Shown: positions 38,801 through 46,963, counted from the stretch's first letter. The stretch is DNA of 62,194 nucleotides from Candidatus Dietzia intestinipullorum (GCA_019119635.1 DWWP01000003.1:1-62194), one strand, 5' to 3'. Notes: generated from the letters alone by a model not told the origin. Numbers and translations: made by a program.

Positions 38801-39628
38801 TCAGGCTGTCGTGGCACCGTGCTCCTCGGCGATCCACCCGGACGGGGAGGTGCCCGTGAATCGCTGGTAGGCCCTGTCGAGGTGGGCGTGGTCGGCATAG
38901 CCTCGGGCGTGGGCGATCTCCGCCAGGTGCGGCCGGTCTCCACGGTCGAGCGCGGCGACGAGGTCGGAGTGGGCCGCCTCGAAACGCATGAGATCCGCGA
39001 GCTGTTTGGTGCCTATCCCCAGTTCCGCTCTGACCAGGGACGACAGGTGGCGGCTGCTCAGCCCCACGCGGAAGGCGACGTCCGTGATCGTCATCGTGCC
39101 CCGGGCGCGTGCCAGGAGGTTCCAGGCGCCGAGGACCTCGCGGCGCGGCGCCGGAGCGCGGTCATGACGGTCCGCCACCGATGCCAGCCCGTCTGCGATG
39201 AGGCGAGCCCTCTCCCCTGGCGCGGCGGAGCCGGCCCTCGACCAGAGCGTCCTCATGCTCGAGCCCGCGACCGCCTCGCCTTCCTGGGTGAGATCGGTGA
39301 GGGCGGCTGCGGGGAGCCCGAGTACGCGACGCGCGGCCAACGGGTGGAGCCCCACCTGGACCCCGTCCTGGTGATCGGGTCGCTGCAGGTAGACGGGTTG
39401 CGTGTGGAACGCCCCCACGCAGACGTCGTGCGTCGTCCCCCGGCGGCCGGCCCAGGACTCGTGGTCCGCTGAGCACAGGAGCGGGCCGCTGGTCGCGAAC
39501 ACGACGGTGAGCGTGGTCGACGGCAGCCCCCGATGCGGTGGCCGGCGGGCGCCCTCCACGGCTTCGTCGACCGAGTACTCGATCACCTCGCGAATCCCCG
39601 GAGGGCCCGGGCGCAGGAGCGTCCTCAT
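38801..39628 (-). CDS. AraC-family transcriptional regulator
   Basis: 275 residues. The C-terminal ~100 contain the double helix-turn-helix of AraC proteins: TITDVAFRVGLSSRHLSSLVRAELGIGTKQLADLMRFEAA and LAEIAHARGYADHAHLDRAYQRFTGTSPSGWI. The N-terminal half has a ligand-binding-like part (VVFATSGPLLCSADHESWAG, VGLHPLAARRVLGLP). The ATG at 39628 follows CACACT by 6 nt. It likely controls the VOC gene downstream or itself. Confidence 0.9.
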   Translation of the reverse strand: MRTLLRPGPPGIREVIEYSVDEAVEGARRPPHRGLPSTTLTVVFATSGPLLCSADHESWAGRRGTTHDVCVGAFHTQPVYLQRPDHQDGVQVGLHPLAARRVLGLPAAALTDLTQEGEAVAGSSMRTLWSRAGSAAPGERARLIADGLASVADRHDRAPAPRREVLGAWNLLARARGTMTITDVAFRVGLSSRHLSSLVRAELGIGTKQLADLMRFEAAHSDLVAALDRGDRPHLAEIAHARGYADHAHLDRAYQRFTGTSPSGWIAEEHGATTA

Positions 39629-39700
39629 TGCTCGAGTGTGCGCCCGGACGCAGCGAAGCGCCAGCCCTCCGACGGGGGGGATCTGCGCATGCGTGCTGGC

Positions 39701-39706
39701 TAGACT
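39701..39706 (+). promoter_or_regulatory. -10 box of leaderless azlC promoter
   Basis: TAGACT, 7 nt before the azlC GTG at 39714. Confidence 0.5.
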
Positions 39707-39713
39707 GCGCGGC

Positions 39714-40418
39714 GTGTCGTCCGCCCCCTCCACTCGCGCAGAGATCCGCAAGGGACTCGCCGATGCCGCGCCCGTGGGGCTGGGCCTGATCCCGCTCGGG
39801 CTCGCCTTCGGGGTCCTGATCACCCAGGCCGGATTCGACTGGTGGTGGGCGCCGGTCTTCTCGGTGGTGATCTACGCCGGATCGATGGAGTTCCTCGCGA
39901 TCGGCCTGCTCACCGCCGTCACTCCCCTGTACTCCCTGGCGGCGGCCGCGTTCCTGGTGAACTTCCGGCACGTGTTCTACGGTCTGAGCTTCCCCATCGA
40001 GGCGATCCGCTCGCGGCCGGGCCGCCTGTACGCCGTGTATGCGCTCACCGACGAGGTGTACGCGATCACCGCGACCAAGCGGCGCAGTGAGATGACGGGG
40101 CCGCGCACCCTGACAATCGCGATCACCTGCCAGTCGCTCTGGGTGCTCCCGGGGATCGCCGGCGGCCTGGTGGGCGCCGCGCTGCCGCCCGGCCTCGACG
40201 GACTCCAGTTCGCCCTGACCGCGCTCTTCGCCGTCCTCGCGGTGGACGGGTGGCGCGCCTCGGGTGACCTGCCCGCGCCCGTGCTCGGACTGCTGTGCGG
40301 GCTGGTCGCGGCGTGGGTGGCGCCGGAACAGATGCTGGTGGTGGGCCTGGCGGGCTTCGTGCTGGTGCTGCTCGCCCGCTACGCCTGGCAGTCCCGCACC
40401 GGGCGGGCGGAATCGTGA
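39714..40418 (+). CDS. azlC: Branched-chain amino acid exporter large subunit (AzlC family)
   Basis: 234 residues, several hydrophobic segments, with the AzlC/BrnF features: GLADAAPVGLGLIPLGLAFGVLITQAGFDWW, VVIYAGSMEFLAIGLL, AAAAFLVNFRHVFYGLSFP and YALTDEVYAITATK. BrnFE/AzlCD pairs export branched-chain amino acids and methionine in Corynebacterium. The GTG at 39714 follows TAGACT by 7 nt, so leaderless translation is likely. The stop overlaps azlD (GTGA). No Lrp-type regulator is adjacent; the neighbouring AraC gene is divergent. Confidence 0.93.
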   Translation: MSSAPSTRAEIRKGLADAAPVGLGLIPLGLAFGVLITQAGFDWWWAPVFSVVIYAGSMEFLAIGLLTAVTPLYSLAAAAFLVNFRHVFYGLSFPIEAIRSRPGRLYAVYALTDEVYAITATKRRSEMTGPRTLTIAITCQSLWVLPGIAGGLVGAALPPGLDGLQFALTALFAVLAVDGWRASGDLPAPVLGLLCGLVAAWVAPEQMLVVGLAGFVLVLLARYAWQSRTGRAES

Positions 40419-40765
40419 CGGCTCCACCGGCCGACCTCCCGATGCCGTCCACGGGCTACCTGCTGGCCGGCCTGGGCGTGATGTTCCTCGTGACCGTGGC
40501 GCTGCGTGCAGCACCGTTCGTGGCGCTCACGCGGCTGCGGGACTCGGCGGTCGTGCGTTACCTGGGACGCACGATGCCGGCGGGCGTCATGGTGGTGCTG
40601 GTGGTCTACACGCTGCGCGACACGACCACCGAGCCGGCCTCGTGGGTGCCCGCCGCCACCGCGTTGGCGCTCACTCTTGCTGTGCACCTGCTGTTTCGGC
40701 GCGCAGCCCTGAGCATCGTCGTGGGCACGGCCACGTTCATGCTGCTACAGGCGTGGCTCACCTGA
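40415..40765 (+). CDS. azlD: Branched-chain amino acid exporter small subunit (AzlD family)
   Basis: 116 residues with four hydrophobic segments: STGYLLAGLGVMFLVTVALRAAPFVAL, YLGRTMPAGVMVVLVVYTL, AATALALTLAVHLLF and LSIVVGTATFMLLQAWL. This is the small partner of AzlC; the two proteins together form the exporter. GTG start overlaps the azlC stop by four bases. Confidence 0.92.
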   Translation: MTAPPADLPMPSTGYLLAGLGVMFLVTVALRAAPFVALTRLRDSAVVRYLGRTMPAGVMVVLVVYTLRDTTTEPASWVPAATALALTLAVHLLFRRAALSIVVGTATFMLLQAWLT

Positions 40766-40810
40766 CGAGCGACGTCACCGTGGGAGCGCGCTCGCCCCAA
40801 ACGCACGCAC

Positions 40811-40866
40811 TCGCCGCAAACACGCGCAGTCGCCGCAGCCGCAGGCGCTCGCCGCAGCCGCAGGCG
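40811..40866. repeat. Intergenic direct repeats between azlD and CYP125
   Basis: The 176 bp between convergent azlD and CYP125 hold an 18-nt unit, TCGCCGCAGCCGCAGGCG, repeated perfectly at 40830-40847 and 40849-40866, with a diverged copy beginning TCGCCGCAAACACGCGCA at 40811. Beyond it TGCCTGCGTTTGTGGGCGTGTG (40891-40912, written here as two halves of the opposite orientation) partly complements the left side, so a bidirectional terminator-like fold is possible. Confidence 0.5.
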
Positions 40867-40941
40867 TAGCAACAATGACTTCTGCAGCAACTGCCTGCGT
40901 TTGTGGGCGTGTGTGGGGACGAGCCCCCGCCGGGGCCGTGA

Positions 40942-42186
40942 TCAGCGCGCGACCGGGCAGGTGCCCAGGTCGACCTTCCATTCGGTGAGGCCGTTGAGCC
41001 ACCCGGAGCGCAGCCGCGTGGGGTCCCCGAGCGCGGTGAGGTCCGGCATGTGGTCGGCGATCGCGTTGAAGATCAGCTCGAGCTGCATCCGGGCCAGGTT
41101 CGCGCCGATGCAGTAGTGCGGCCCCTGCCCACCGAACGTCACGTGCGGGTTGGGGTCGCGGAGGATGTCGAAGCTGAAGGGGTCCGTGAACACGTCCTCG
41201 TCGAAGTTCGCCGAGGCGTAGCAGATCACCGCCCGGTCGCCCCTGGCCATCTGCACGCCGCCGATCTCGACGTCCTCGGTGGCGGTGCGCTGGAACTGCG
41301 TGACAGGGGAGGCCCAGCGCAGGATCTCGTCGTAGGCCGTCTCGGGCCGCTCGGACTTGAACAACTCCCACTGGTCGGGGTTGTCGAGCATGGCGACCAT
41401 GCCGTGGGTCGTGGCGTTGCGGGTGGTCTCGTTCCCGGCCACCGCGAGCAGGGTGACGAACCAGCCGAACTCCTCGGGCGAGAGGTGCTCGCCGTCGATG
41501 TCGGCCTGGACGAGCTTGGTGACGATGTCGTCCTGCGGGTTCTGGGTCCGCGACTCGGCCATGGCGTTGGCGTACTCGATGAGCTGCATGGACGCCACGG
41601 CCGCCATGTCCATGCCCCCGGGGGCGTCGTAGCTGGTCATGGTGTTGGACCACTCGAAGATCTTGTGCCGGTCCTCCTGCGGCACACCGAGGAGTTCGGC
41701 GATGGCCTGCAGGGGCAGCTCCGAGGCCACGGCGGTGACGAAGTCGTCGGCGCCGGACTCCGCGGCCTCGGTGACGATCCTGCGCGCGCGGTCCGCGAGC
41801 TCGTCGCGCATGCCGGCCACGCCGCGGGGGGTGAACCCTCGGGAGATGATCCGGCGGTGCTTCTTGTGGATCTCGCCGTCCTCGTTGACCAGCATCTCGC
41901 GCTGGGCCTCGATGATCGAGCGCTCTGTGCCCTCGGCGAACCGGGGGATCATGGTGTTCTCGCTGGCGGAGAACGTCTCGCCGGTGACGCGGGAGATCTC
42001 CTTGACGTCGGCGTGCTTGGTGACCAGCCAGTAGTGGTCGTCGTCAAAACCGTCGCACCCCCGGGGCTTCTCCACGCGGTGGATGGGTTCGGACTGCCGC
42101 AGCTGCCGCCATTCCTCGTGGGGCAACCGCTTCTCGAACAGGTCGGGATCGGTGAAATCGAATCCTGCGGGGATCGTCACGGCCAC
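40942..42186 (-). CDS. Cytochrome P450, CYP125-like steroid C26 monooxygenase
   Basis: 414 residues. P450 landmarks: I-helix LAVAGNETTRNATTHGM, K-helix ETAYDEILRWASPV, haem loop FGGQGPHYCIGANLARM with the ligand Cys. Throughout, it resembles mycobacterial CYP125 (start PAGFDFTDPDLFEKRLPHEEW, IISRGFTPRGV, ELPLQAIAELLGVPQEDR, DDIVTKLVQADIDGE, SGWLNGLTEWKVDLGTCPVA). CYP125 oxidises the side-chain terminal carbon of cholesterol and cholest-4-en-3-one. The GTG at 42186 has GAGGAG 5 nt upstream. A MarR-type regulator is divergent. No other sterol-ring genes are adjacent, though an HsaD-like hydrolase lies 18 kb away. Confidence 0.88.
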   Translation of the reverse strand: MAVTIPAGFDFTDPDLFEKRLPHEEWRQLRQSEPIHRVEKPRGCDGFDDDHYWLVTKHADVKEISRVTGETFSASENTMIPRFAEGTERSIIEAQREMLVNEDGEIHKKHRRIISRGFTPRGVAGMRDELADRARRIVTEAAESGADDFVTAVASELPLQAIAELLGVPQEDRHKIFEWSNTMTSYDAPGGMDMAAVASMQLIEYANAMAESRTQNPQDDIVTKLVQADIDGEHLSPEEFGWFVTLLAVAGNETTRNATTHGMVAMLDNPDQWELFKSERPETAYDEILRWASPVTQFQRTATEDVEIGGVQMARGDRAVICYASANFDEDVFTDPFSFDILRDPNPHVTFGGQGPHYCIGANLARMQLELIFNAIADHMPDLTALGDPTRLRSGWLNGLTEWKVDLGTCPVAR

Positions 42187-42207
42187 GGTGTCTCCTCGGT
42201 CTCCACA

Positions 42208-42226
42208 CCCGCTCGGGACGAGCGGG
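42208..42226. promoter_or_regulatory. Palindrome in CYP125-MarR intergenic region
   Basis: CCCGCTCG-GGA-CGAGCGGG, a perfect 8-bp inverted repeat with a 3-nt centre, sits 21 bp before the CYP125 start and 34 bp before the regulator start. It is the natural candidate operator for the divergent MarR-type regulator. Confidence 0.5.
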
Positions 42227-42260
42227 CCGATAGAAGCTGAATGGTGGTAACTATAGACTC

Positions 42261-42713
42261 GTGGCACTATCCAGGAGCGAGATTCTCGATCGCGCATTGT
42301 TGCTCTCCGAGGAGATGGCGGGCTCGATCGCGCGGGCGGCGGCGGCGTACGGGCTCACCGTCCCGCGACTGCAGCTGATGTTCGTCCTCGGACTCGAGGG
42401 GGAGACCCGGCAGGTGGACCTCGCGACCTACCTGGACTGCTCGCCGCGGCAGATCACGGCGCTGGTCGACGGCCTGGTGACGAGCGGCCACGTGGTCCGG
42501 TCCATGCAGCCCGGGGACCGCCGGGTGCGGCTGGTGAGCCTCACCGACAAGTCCCGCCGGATCGTGGACGAGGTGGTCGACGCGCGCGTGGCCCTGGCGG
42601 AGTGGTTGTTCGAGGGGCTCGACGACGACGAGCTGCAGTCATTCGGCGCCCTCTCCGAGGTGTTGATCTCCCGGATGGGCGGCCCGGCGCTGAGCAGGCT
42701 GTCGGGCATGTGA
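42261..42713 (+). CDS. MarR-family transcriptional regulator
   Basis: 150 residues with the winged helix of MarR proteins: LTVPRLQLMFVLGLEGETRQVDLATYLDCSPRQITALVDGLVTSGHVVRSMQPGDRRVRLVSLTDKSRRIV. It is divergent from CYP125 across a 74-bp interval with a palindrome and probably controls it. The GTG start lies only a few bases after an AT-rich TAACTATAGACT, so the mRNA may be leaderless or nearly so. The reading frame of a decayed permease runs antisense through most of this gene. Confidence 0.9.
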   Translation: MALSRSEILDRALLLSEEMAGSIARAAAAYGLTVPRLQLMFVLGLEGETRQVDLATYLDCSPRQITALVDGLVTSGHVVRSMQPGDRRVRLVSLTDKSRRIVDEVVDARVALAEWLFEGLDDDELQSFGALSEVLISRMGGPALSRLSGM

Positions 42714-43585
42714 GCCCGGGCGGCGCGGGCGGAGCCGGCCAGTCCGGGCCAGGCGAACACCTGCTCGACGACGACGGCTCCGACGATGAGCTCCGGCAGG
42801 CGTGCCCCGGTCAATGCGATCAACGGCGTCCACGACACCGGACCGATGTGCCCGGTGACGACCGTCCGGCGGGACAGGCCCCGGGCACGGGCCTCTCGTA
42901 CCGGAACCGAGTCGTGCGCGCGCAGTACCGCTTGCCGCACGGTCAGTGTCATCCACGGGAGCTGGGACGCGGCGAGCACGAGTGCCGGCAGCACGAGGTG
43001 CCGGGCCACCGCTCCGATGGTCGGCTGGTGACCGGTGTCCCACGCTCCCGCCACGGGCAGCCAGCGCAACGCGACAGCGAACACCGCCACCGCGGCGAGG
43101 GCGGAGACGAACGTGGGGACCGCCGACAGGACGACCGCCATCGCGGCCAGGGTCCGATCAGTGGCTCCGCCGGGCCGGTACGCGGCTGTCAGGCCGGCGG
43201 TGATCGCCACTGCCAGAGCGAGGGCGAGCCCGACCGCGGACAGGCCCATCGTCCAGGGCAGACGCTGCGCGATCACCTCGAGTACCGGCTGTCGGTAGGT
43301 GGACGAGTGCCCGGCGTCGCCGGCGAGGAGGCCGGTCAGCCACTGCCACCAGGCCTGCCACCACGGGGTGTCCAGGCCCAGCGCCGTGTGGGCCGCCTCG
43401 CGTCCGGCCGATCCCGTGAACTGATAGGCCGAGCCCAGGTGGGCCGCCAGGGGATCCAGGGGGGATATCGCGGCGAGGGCGAAAGCAGTGGCTGTGACCG
43501 CGAGGACGATCACCGGCGCCACCGCGGACCGCCGCGCGGTCAGCGCGAGCAGGTCCCGTCGACGTTCACCCAGCCTCCGGATCAC
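42428..43585 (-). pseudogene. Truncated DppB/NikB-type ABC permease
   Basis: The frame from GTG 43585 (overlapping the binding-protein stop, GTGA) encodes a family-5 type ABC permease: N-terminal membrane segment, then TPWWQAWWQWLTGLLAGDAGHSST, QRLPWTMGLSAVGLALALAVAI, LVLAASQLPWMTLTVRQAVL, the coupling-helix region VREARARGLSRRTVV and ELIVGAVVVEQVFAWPGLAG. At that point (near 42737) homology stops. The last transmembrane segments normally following are missing, and the frame continues as the antisense of the MarR gene to 42428. The second permease and ATPases are also absent, so a deletion has probably removed the rest of the operon. The product is unlikely to work. Confidence 0.8.
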
Positions 43586-45192
43586 GGCCGCGGCGTCCAC
43601 TGCGACAGCGCCCACCACGGGCCCCAGGTGACCCCGTGGGTGTGCGGCTCGAGGATGGGGGCCGGCCCGGTGTGGCCGGTGTCGCGCACAGCGTAGGTGT
43701 GGCGCATGGTGGCGAAGATGACGTACCCGGGATCGTCGCCGTAGGCCCGTTGGACGTCCTGGTACAGCTCGTCGGCGGGGGTCCGGTTTCCGGGCTCGCG
43801 CAGCCGGTCCAGGGCGGCGTCCAGTGCCGGGTTCCGGTACCCACCGGGATTGTCGAACGGGCCCGACGCCGGGGTGCGTGAGTGCAGGGCGCGGCGGGCC
43901 TGGGTGTCGATCGTGTACGGGTTGTCGCCGCCGGCGAGCAGGATCGCGGCGCTGTCCGCGTTCGCCTCGATCTCGTCCCAGGAGGTGCCCCGGGGCTCGA
44001 CGGCGATGCCCAGGGGGCGCATCTGGTCGGCGAACGCCGCGGCCAGTTCGCGGCGGACGGAATCGTCGGCGTGGTAGGCGACGGAGAGCTCGGCCCGGGC
44101 ACCGTTCTTGGTGCGGATGCCGTCGGGGCCGGGCTCCCAGCCCGCGTCGGAGAGGAGTTCCCCGGCTCGGGCGGTGCGCGCCGCGGGGTCGTCGGGTCCG
44201 AACTCGATCGGGACGTGTTCGGGGTAGGCGTCCGTGATGGGGGTCGTCGCCGGCTGACCCTCGCCGGCGAGGACCTGGTCGACGATCGCGTCCCGGTCGA
44301 CGGCGACGTTCATGGCGCGGCGGGCGGCGGGGTCGGACGCGAAGGGATCGGACATCGGTAGCGATACGCCGCGCCAGTCGGCGGAGTTGGCGGAGACGAC
44401 GGAGATGCCGTTGCGGCCGTCGAGGCCGGCGGCCAGACGCGGAGGCAGTGGCGCACCGTCGATCTCGCCTGTCAGGAGCAGTTGGGCGCGGGTGTTCTCG
44501 TCGGGAACGGACCGGATGATCACCGTGGTCACCGCGGGGGCGCCGTCCCGGTGATCCGGATCGGCGGACAGCGTGGCCTCCGTGGGCGACAGTGCGTCGA
44601 GCCGGTAGGGCCCGGTGCCGACGGGCTCGGTGTTCAGGGAGGATTCGGTGGCCGGACCACCGGTCAGCCGCTCGCCGGGGGCGATCCCCAACAGGAGCCT
44701 CGAGGAGAACTCCCGGTTGGGGGCGTCCAGATGGAAGACGATCGTGGACTCGTCCGGGGTGTCGATGTGGTCGATGAGCGTGTAGTCGTCGGCGCTGGGC
44801 GACGCCGACGCCGGGTCCGTGACGGCTCGGTAGGTCGCGGCGACGTCACCGGAATCCAGGTCGGTCCCATCGTGGAAGTGGATGCCATCCCGGAGGGTGA
44901 CGGTCCAGGTGCGTCCGTCGTCGGAGATCACCGGATCGGAGGCCGCCAGTGCCGGCTCGAGCGGCGGTAACCGCGTGTCGTCCTCAGCGGAGGGTCGCAA
45001 CAAGCCCTCATAGAGCGGGGACACGCCGGTGGCGGAGTAGCCGGCCACCGGGCTGAACTCGCCGAGATCGGTGCTGTCGGCGAGAACGAGGCGGTCCGGG
45101 GTCGCATCGCCGCCGGTGGACGGGGCCGAGCAGCCGGATGCCACGAGGGGGATGACGAGGGCCGCGCAGGTCGCGGCCACAAGTGCACGCAT
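43582..45192 (-). CDS. ABC transporter substrate-binding lipoprotein, family 5 (peptide/nickel type)
   Basis: 536 residues from the ATG at 45192. The N-terminus is a lipoprotein signal with lipobox VASGC (Cys21). The body has the SBP_bac_5 pattern: PLYEGLLRPSAEDDTRLPPLEPALAAS, GRTWTVTLRDGIHFHDGTDLDSGDVAATY, TEPVGTGPYRLDALSP, ARRAMNVAVDRDAIVDQVL. Such proteins capture peptides, nickel chelates or other small ligands for an ABC importer. Only the truncated first permease follows, so transport is probably lost unless it docks to another system. A divergent ArsR-type regulator and a palindrome lie upstream. Confidence 0.9.
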   Translation of the reverse strand: MRALVAATCAALVIPLVASGCSAPSTGGDATPDRLVLADSTDLGEFSPVAGYSATGVSPLYEGLLRPSAEDDTRLPPLEPALAASDPVISDDGRTWTVTLRDGIHFHDGTDLDSGDVAATYRAVTDPASASPSADDYTLIDHIDTPDESTIVFHLDAPNREFSSRLLLGIAPGERLTGGPATESSLNTEPVGTGPYRLDALSPTEATLSADPDHRDGAPAVTTVIIRSVPDENTRAQLLLTGEIDGAPLPPRLAAGLDGRNGISVVSANSADWRGVSLPMSDPFASDPAARRAMNVAVDRDAIVDQVLAGEGQPATTPITDAYPEHVPIEFGPDDPAARTARAGELLSDAGWEPGPDGIRTKNGARAELSVAYHADDSVRRELAAAFADQMRPLGIAVEPRGTSWDEIEANADSAAILLAGGDNPYTIDTQARRALHSRTPASGPFDNPGGYRNPALDAALDRLREPGNRTPADELYQDVQRAYGDDPGYVIFATMRHTYAVRDTGHTGPAPILEPHTHGVTWGPWWALSQWTPRP

Positions 45193-45230
45193 CGATGATG
45201 TCTTTGTCGGGGGCGGCAGGATCTGAGGAG

Positions 45231-45254
45231 GTAGGTGTCTGGTTGGACACCTAC
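45231..45254. promoter_or_regulatory. Palindromic operator candidate between binding-protein gene and arsR-type gene
   Basis: GTAGGTGTC (45231-45239) is perfectly inverted as GACACCTAC (45246-45254) with a 6-nt centre. It lies 39 bp before the binding-protein start and 90 bp before the divergent regulator, the expected location for an operator serving both. Confidence 0.6.
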
Positions 45255-45343
45255 TGTCCGTCGGAACCCTACCGATGCGCTGCCCGGGCCGATACCGCAT
45301 CGAGCAACACCGTGAGAGCATGACGGTGCACAAGGAGCCGGAC

Positions 45344-45652
45344 ATGCCACACTCGCACCTCACACTCGACCTGTCAGCGTGGGCGACTCGCTTCGACCTG
45401 CTCGGTCACCCGACCCGACTGGCCCTGCTCGCGCACATGCACGACGCAGGCCCCGCGGTGGCGACGGTCAGCGAGTTGGCCGATGCGGCCGGCATCACCC
45501 GCAATGCCGCGTCGCAGGCCCTGCGGGTTCTCCGCGACCAGGGGTGGGTGCGCGCTGAGCGTGATCCCCGTGACGGCCGGGGGCAGCGCTACAGCCTCGC
45601 CGATGACACCGTCCACCGCATCCTGCATCTCATGGGCGCACGCCACGACTGA
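45344..45652 (+). CDS. ArsR-family winged-helix regulator
   Basis: 102 residues with an ArsR-type helix-turn-helix: [69 protein letters not shown]. The ATG at 45344 is chosen because AAGGAG lies 6 nt upstream; in-frame starts at 45320 and 45275 are weaker. It has no cysteines, but His residues cluster at the N-terminus (HSHLTL) and C-terminus (HRILHLMGARHD), which would suit nickel or zinc sensing. This is speculation supported only by the nearby nickel/peptide-type binding protein. Confidence 0.87.
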   Translation: MPHSHLTLDLSAWATRFDLLGHPTRLALLAHMHDAGPAVATVSELADAAGITRNAASQALRVLRDQGWVRAERDPRDGRGQRYSLADDTVHRILHLMGARHD

Positions 45653-45681
45653 CGGCTCCGCTCGTCGTGGTCGATCACCGA

Positions 45682-45724
45682 AGCCCTCCCGCCTCCCCAC
45701 GCAGGGCGGGGGAGCGGGAGGGCT
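45682..45724. terminator. Strong bidirectional hairpin terminator
   Basis: AGCCCTCCCGC (45682-45692) pairs perfectly with GCGGGAGGGCT (45714-45724), and an inner TCCCC/GGGGA extends the stem. It lies between the convergent arsR-type gene and the minus-strand small hydrophobic protein gene, where a shared terminator is expected. Confidence 0.8.
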
Positions 45725-45780
45725 GTGGAGCGGTCTGTGCCCGTGAAGACGTGGCTGCTCGGCCCGGTGGGCCGGCGGCG

Positions 45781-46110
45781 TCAGTTCACGACGATCGGGG
45801 GCACGCCCGGGAGGTTCAGGTCGTTGACCGAGCTGGCGGCGGTCTCCTTGGCCTGGTTGAGGGTGTCGTTGATCCCGTTCTCGACGCCCTGCGCGGCGTG
45901 GGGGTTGCCGGCGACGGCGGCGGCTCCGCCACCGAGCGCGAGCGAACCGCCGGCGGCGCTGCCCGTGGCTGTGAGGCCGGTCAGCGCGGTACCGGCCGTG
46001 GCGATCGGCCCGGCCGCGCCGATCGCGCCGAGTACGGGGGCGGCGGCCGCCCCGAGCGGGGCGAGGACGCCGACGATGAAGGCCGTGATCGCGCTTGCTG
46101 CTGCGAGCAT
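45781..46110 (-). CDS. Small Ala/Gly-rich hydrophobic protein
   Basis: A 109-residue protein of unknown function. The first ~65 residues are almost wholly Ala, Gly, Val, Ile and Leu (ITAFIVGVLAPLGAAAAPVLGAIG and on), and the C-terminal ~40 are polar (GVENGINDTLNQAKETAASSVNDLNLPG). It could be a secreted or membrane-associated peptide-like protein. AAGAAG precedes the ATG by 8 nt. The gene lies 42 bp downstream of an exported Pro/Ala-rich protein on the same strand, so the two may be cotranscribed. Confidence 0.6.
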   Translation of the reverse strand: MLAAASAITAFIVGVLAPLGAAAAPVLGAIGAAGPIATAGTALTGLTATGSAAGGSLALGGGAAAVAGNPHAAQGVENGINDTLNQAKETAASSVNDLNLPGVPPIVVN

Positions 46111-46152
46111 TGTCGTTCTTCTTTCTCTCGGTGGAGCTGAGGGCGTGCGCCG

Positions 46153-46680
46153 TCAGCCGATTCGTATTTCCTTCGGTGGGATCGGAGTCTGGGGGACGAT
46201 GTGCCCCCGTCCTCCGAGGTCGATGGTGATTCCCGGTTCCGGTGCGGGAGCTGGGGCCGGGGCCGGTGCGGGTGCCGGCCCGGCCGGGGCCGGCGCGGGC
46301 CGGTGCGGGACCCTGGCGGGGGCCTCCGCCGCCGGCGGAACAGCCGGCGGCGCGGCGGCCGGGACCCGGGCGGGAGACGCGGACTCCTCCGACTCGGTGG
46401 TCGGAGCCGACTCGCTCGAGACCGGCGCGGTCGAGGTGCCGGTGGCCGCCGACGTCGTGCGCCCGGTCGGTGACGTGGCCGTCGCGGTAGCTGTGACCAG
46501 TCCGGCTTGAGACGACGACGGGTGCACGGCCGCGTCGCGGGTGGCGGTTCCCGGGGTCGCCCCCGAGAGCCAGGCGGTGACCGCGCCTCCGGCGAGTCCG
46601 GCCACCGCGAGCGCCACGACGGCGGCGACTGTTGCTGCCTGCCGGCCGAGTGCGACTCGAGAGTGCGCTGTGGAAGCCAT
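46153..46680 (-). CDS. Exported Thr/Pro/Ala-rich protein of unknown function
   Basis: About 175 residues. One N-terminal hydrophobic segment (AATVAAVVALAVAGLAGGAVTAWLSG) can serve as a signal anchor. It is followed by a Ser/Thr-rich stretch and then a Pro/Ala stalk (APAPAGPAPAPAPAPAPAPEP), ending in GITIDLGGRGHIVPQTPIP. This looks like a wall-spanning, possibly O-mannosylated stalk. The start is the ATG at 46680 or the GTG 12 nt upstream; SD-like GAGG fits either. No family recognised. Confidence 0.55.
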   Translation of the reverse strand: MASTAHSRVALGRQAATVAAVVALAVAGLAGGAVTAWLSGATPGTATRDAAVHPSSSQAGLVTATATATSPTGRTTSAATGTSTAPVSSESAPTTESEESASPARVPAAAPPAVPPAAEAPARVPHRPAPAPAGPAPAPAPAPAPAPEPGITIDLGGRGHIVPQTPIPPKEIRIG

Positions 46681-46746
46681 GACCTCGGACACCTCATCCC
46701 CCTGATCGGTTCCCGGCAGCGGGATCGGCCCCGAGGCCGCCGCTGA

Positions 46747-46767
46747 CACGAGACCTCTTATCTCGTG
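46747..46767. promoter_or_regulatory. Palindrome upstream of exported protein gene
   Basis: CACGAGA-CCTCTTA-TCTCGTG, a perfect 7-bp inverted repeat with a 7-nt centre, lies 67 bp upstream of the minus-strand exported protein. It may be an operator. The rest of the 378-bp interval 46681-47058 holds no gene that I can support. Confidence 0.4.
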
Positions 46768-46963
46768 CGGCGAAGACGTTAAGGGGGAGCGCGGCGCGTC
46801 AATGTCTTTGGTGACTAACCTTTGGCGCCGCACCGCAAGCCCGCTGACCAGCGTGGACGGCAACCCGGTGTTGATCGGCGCGTCCGTCCTGCTCACGCCG
46901 ATTTCCGCAGTGGCGCCGCGCACGCCGGTCCCGAATATGAAAAGACGATTAGTTAGCGCCGTT

